This document shows positions 62,704 through 64,000 of a stretch of 64,000 nucleotides of DNA, in pieces (within the stretch, counting starts at the first letter, position 1; each line of letters starts with the position of its first letter). The notes beneath the pieces are model-generated. The model was not told the origin of the DNA. It saw only the letters and a list, made by a program, of their open reading frames with translations, and searched no databases. This DNA comes from Pseudacidovorax sp. RU35E (GTDB lineage: Bacteria; Pseudomonadota; Gammaproteobacteria; Burkholderiales; Burkholderiaceae_C). The position numbers and the translations under genes were made by a program. The stretch spans positions 124,001 to 188,000 of the forward strand of contig NZ_FTMY01000010.1 in NCBI RefSeq assembly GCF_900156165.1. The letters are read 5' to 3'.

Positions 62704-63815
62704 GCGTGGCTGCGCCGCCGGCGCCCAAGCCCGCAGCCGCGCCCACGCCGCCCGACCGCCGGCACATCCCGTTCGCGCTCGTCATCGGCGTGCTGCTCGC
62801 CGCCGGCCTGCTCTGGGGCGGCTGGCGCCTGGCCACCGCCGACCGCGGCGCCTGGCAACAGGCGGGTGCCGAGGCCGCCATGAACCGCACCCTCGGTGCC
62901 CTGCCCGGCCAGTCCGGCTGGACGCGCTGGGGCGCCGGGCTGCGCTGGCGCCTGCTGGGCGACCTGGGCCCGCAGGTGGCCGAGGGCTGCCCCGGCTGGC
63001 TCTTCTACCGCGACGGCCTGCGGCCGGCCGCCGGCGAGGCCGTCGCGGCGGCGGCCTATGCGCGCCGCCTCGCCCTCATGCGGCACTGGGCCCAGCGGCT
63101 GCGAGCGCATGGCGTGCAGCTGGTGGTGGCCACGGTGCCTGACAAGTCCCGCATCGAGGCCGCGCATCTGTGCGGCCTGCCGGTTTCGGCCACGATGCAG
63201 GCACGTCTGGACGACTGGCAGCAGCGCCTGGCTGCGGCCGGCGTGCGGCACGTCGACCTTCGCCCCGCCTTGACTGACCTGCCCCAGCCCTATTACCGGA
63301 CCGATGTGCACATGGCACCGGAAGGCGCCGAAGCCGCGGCCGCCGCCATCGGCCGCACGGCGCTGCCCTTGCTGGGCGGCCCCGGCGGCCAGCGCTTCGA
63401 CGATCAGCGCGGCGCGGCGCCCGAGCCGCGCATGGGCGACCTGATCGTGCTGGCCGGCCTGGAGCACCTGCCCGAAGGCTGGCGCCCGTCGCTGGAGTCG
63501 TTCGTCCCCGAGCGCATCGTGCCCGTGGCCAGCGGCGGCCTGCTGGATGCCGGTCCGCCGGCCGAGGTGCTGCTGGTGGGCGATTCCAACGGCCTGCGCA
63601 GCGAATTCCCTGGCCGCCTGGGCCGGCAGCTCGGCCGCGAGGTCTGGACCCTCAGCCACGACGGCGGCTATTTCTCGGGCGCCATGCTGGCCGCCCTGGC
63701 GCAGCAGGACCGCTGGCCCGCCAGCCTCAAGCTCGTCGTGTGGACCTTCTCCGAACTCTCGCTCTCGCTGCCCCTGAGCGCCGACGAGGCGCGTGCCGCC
63801 GCCGCCCTGCCCTGA
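62700..63815 (+). CDS. Second AlgX/AlgJ-like O-acetyltransferase, membrane-anchored
   Basis: This 371-residue protein has one N-terminal membrane anchor (about 24-45, FALVIGVLLAAGLLWGGW), a central GWLFYRDGL segment usual in AlgX/AlgJ families, YRTDVHMAPEG with the DxH pair near residue 202, and VGDSNGLRSEF with the catalytic Ser near residue 298. Start is GTG at 62700 overlapping the previous stop (GTGA). It would receive acetyl groups from the AlgI-type channel encoded next. Confidence 0.83.
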   Translation: MSVAAPPAPKPAAAPTPPDRRHIPFALVIGVLLAAGLLWGGWRLATADRGAWQQAGAEAAMNRTLGALPGQSGWTRWGAGLRWRLLGDLGPQVAEGCPGWLFYRDGLRPAAGEAVAAAAYARRLALMRHWAQRLRAHGVQLVVATVPDKSRIEAAHLCGLPVSATMQARLDDWQQRLAAAGVRHVDLRPALTDLPQPYYRTDVHMAPEGAEAAAAAIGRTALPLLGGPGGQRFDDQRGAAPEPRMGDLIVLAGLEHLPEGWRPSLESFVPERIVPVASGGLLDAGPPAEVLLVGDSNGLRSEFPGRLGRQLGREVWTLSHDGGYFSGAMLAALAQQDRWPASLKLVVWTFSELSLSLPLSADEARAAAALP

Positions 63816-63827
63816 GGCCCGACGCGC

Positions 63828-64000
63828 ATGCTGTTCAACTCTTACCTCTTCCTGTTCCTGTTCCTGCCGGTGGCGCTGGGTGGCTACTACGCCCTGGCTG
63901 CGGCCGGCAGGCGCTGGGCGGCGCTGTGGCTGTGCCTGACGTCCTTCGTCTTCTATGGCTGGTGGAACCCGCGCTTCGTGGTGCTGCTGGCCGGCTCGAT
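63828..64000 (+). CDS. algI: AlgI-like MBOAT O-acetyltransferase (N-terminal part)
   Basis: Only the first 57 codons are in the window. The start MLFNSYLFLFLFLPVALGGYYAL is the usual beginning of AlgI/MBOAT membrane proteins (shown in part), and FVFYGWWNPRFVVLL agrees. AlgI moves acetyl groups from the cytoplasm across the membrane to AlgJ/AlgX. Its position 12 bases after the AlgX/AlgJ-like gene makes it part of the operon. Confidence 0.9.
   Translation, partial: MLFNSYLFLFLFLPVALGGYYALAAAGRRWAALWLCLTSFVFYGWWNPRFVVLLAGS

Overview
The window is high-GC DNA from a betaproteobacterium, most likely Burkholderiales and close to Comamonadaceae. The evidence is the tripartite tricarboxylate transporter parts with a Bug-type binding protein, the urease cluster with UreJ, the strongly GC-biased codon use and the family-level look of most proteins. 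No rRNA, tRNA, CRISPR array, transposase or phage gene was recognised. Both ends cut genes: the 3' part of recJ on the left and the 5' part of an algI-like gene on the right.

Layout. (1) 1-5599: recJ tail, a two-component pair and tctB-tctA. (2) 5692-13444: a catabolic regulon around a GntR/FadR regulator at 9221, with an imine-reductase-fold dehydrogenase, a succinate-semialdehyde dehydrogenase and a 2-hydroxyacid dehydrogenase on the minus strand, and a second hydroxyacid dehydrogenase, an enolase-superfamily dehydratase and a Bug binding protein on the plus strand. Together with tctBA this looks like uptake and breakdown of an acid sugar or hydroxy acid. (3) 13513-16108: chaC, then an AT-rich island with two overlapping unknown genes. 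(4) 16143-27403: an NCS1-permease/hybrid-kinase fusion with its LuxR-type regulator, divergent from a urease operon (ureA-J-B-C, GNAT, [opposite-strand Doc/AbrB toxin-antitoxin], ureE-F-G) that has no ureD here. (5) 27425-37125: a PRTase/kinase-like protein and a tyrosine phosphatase on the minus strand, then a plus-strand saccharide cluster (remnant nucleotide-sugar dehydrogenase, Gfo/Idh oxidoreductase, four glycosyltransferases) ending in a photolyase-like flavoprotein. (6) 37145-43582: DUF4394, cupredoxin and GGDEF/EAL genes divergent from a MHYT-GGDEF-EAL protein. (7) 43625-51330: a type IV pilus minor-pilin operon pilE-fimT-pilV-pilW-pilX-pilY1. (8) 51674-52985: csbD and a membrane protein. 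(9) 53329-64000: wecB, a bcsB-like gene, nfrB, nfrA, two AlgX/AlgJ-like genes and algI.

How it fits together. Regions 6 to 9 are linked by surface life and cyclic-di-GMP: two c-di-GMP turnover proteins and a type IV pilus assembly set lie beside an exopolysaccharide operon. That operon resembles the E. coli NfrA/NfrB/WecB pathway that makes the c-di-GMP-controlled ManNAc-containing receptor of phage N4, here enlarged by a BcsB-like periplasmic protein and an alginate-type O-acetylation set. This operon, the permease-kinase fusion with a palindromic repeat pair built into its linker, and the AT-rich two-gene island are the most noteworthy items.
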